Below, piece after piece: positions 5,132 through 5,229 of a DNA stretch of 5,229 nt. Location: positions 1-5,229 of the forward strand of contig JAISRW010000244.1 of NCBI GenBank assembly GCA_031273405.1, in the 5' to 3' direction. Source of the DNA: Treponema sp. Its GTDB lineage: Bacteria > Spirochaetota > Spirochaetia > Treponematales > Breznakiellaceae. The translations under genes were made by a program, and so were the position numbers. Every line of letters begins with the position of its first letter. Positions within the stretch are counted from its first letter, which is position 1. Below the pieces are notes generated by a model. The model saw nothing but the letters and a program-made list of their open reading frames with translations. It did no database searches and was not told where the DNA came from.

Positions 5132-5229
5132 ATGAATCCGGCGCTGGAAAATTTGAAGCTTAGGGGATTTTTTCAACAATGTACCGATGTTGAGGGGCTT
5201 TCACGTCTCATGGACCAGGGGCCCGTCAC
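5132..5229 (+). CDS. tyrS: Tyrosyl-tRNA synthetase, N-terminal fragment (cut by window edge)
   Basis: Only the first 32 codons and two bases are inside the window. The translation, starting MNPALENLKLRGFFQQCTD and ending MDQGPV, matches the N-terminus of bacterial tyrosyl-tRNA synthetases (class I, charging tRNA-Tyr), where a RGFFQQ(C/T)TD segment and a G-P-V-T motif precede the catalytic Rossmann domain. The HIGH and KMSKS signatures lie beyond the edge and cannot be checked. ATG at 5132 has an AAGGA ribosome site six bases upstream. It is transcribed away from the VOC gene. The short leader leaves no room for a T-box riboswitch. Confidence 0.8.
   Translation, partial: MNPALENLKLRGFFQQCTDVEGLSRLMDQGPV

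Overview
The window looks like a chromosomal segment of a spirochaete, most likely a moderately GC-rich Treponema of the termite-gut type. This is inferred from protein style: a RseC-like membrane protein opening with a CFGC cysteine motif, a divergent YmdB-family protein, a soluble cyclase-domain protein, and a tyrosyl-tRNA synthetase N-terminus. No marker such as rRNA is present, so the placement is tentative. Coding regions are GC-rich, whereas the divergent intergenic region around 2040-2120 is very AT-rich.

Layout. Positions 1-340 contain no credible gene. They are packed with nested inverted repeats, including an element-like unit at 166-339 with matching ends and a 48-nt near-perfect hairpin at 236-283. 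The right arm of that unit supplies the stop codon of the first gene. On the minus strand, a tightly packed operon is transcribed leftwards: a five-TPR protein (1464-2012), then a YmdB/TIGR00282-family metallophosphoesterase homologue (648-1460) 3 bp downstream, then a RseC-like membrane protein (329-655) overlapping it by 8 bp. The spacing and overlap suggest translational coupling.

A 313-bp divergent spacer (2013-2325) follows. Its right half (about 2121-2300) is highly structured, with stems that compete for the same strands. It may be a decayed IS200/IS605 tnpB end, a structured leader, or both. Beyond it, on the plus strand, lies a 503-residue soluble protein with a class III nucleotidyl cyclase homology domain (2326-3837). 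It keeps both metal-binding aspartates and the transition-state Asn/Arg pair, but not the usual purine-selecting residues.

This gene converges on a minus-strand pair, VOC/glyoxalase-like protein (4655-5044) then SGNH/GDSL hydrolase (3980-4618), probably co-transcribed. The convergent gap (3838-3979) holds a dispersed-type CCACGGAC/GTCCGTGG inverted repeat. At the right edge the start of tyrS (5132-5229, cut by the window) reads rightwards, divergent from the VOC gene across an 87-bp spacer with two short dyads.

The most interesting items are the YmdB homologue, with six of eight metal or catalytic positions changed; the cyclase-like protein with non-canonical base-selection residues behind a structured leader; and the repeat-rich left end. 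No complete mobile element, CRISPR array, tRNA or rRNA was found.
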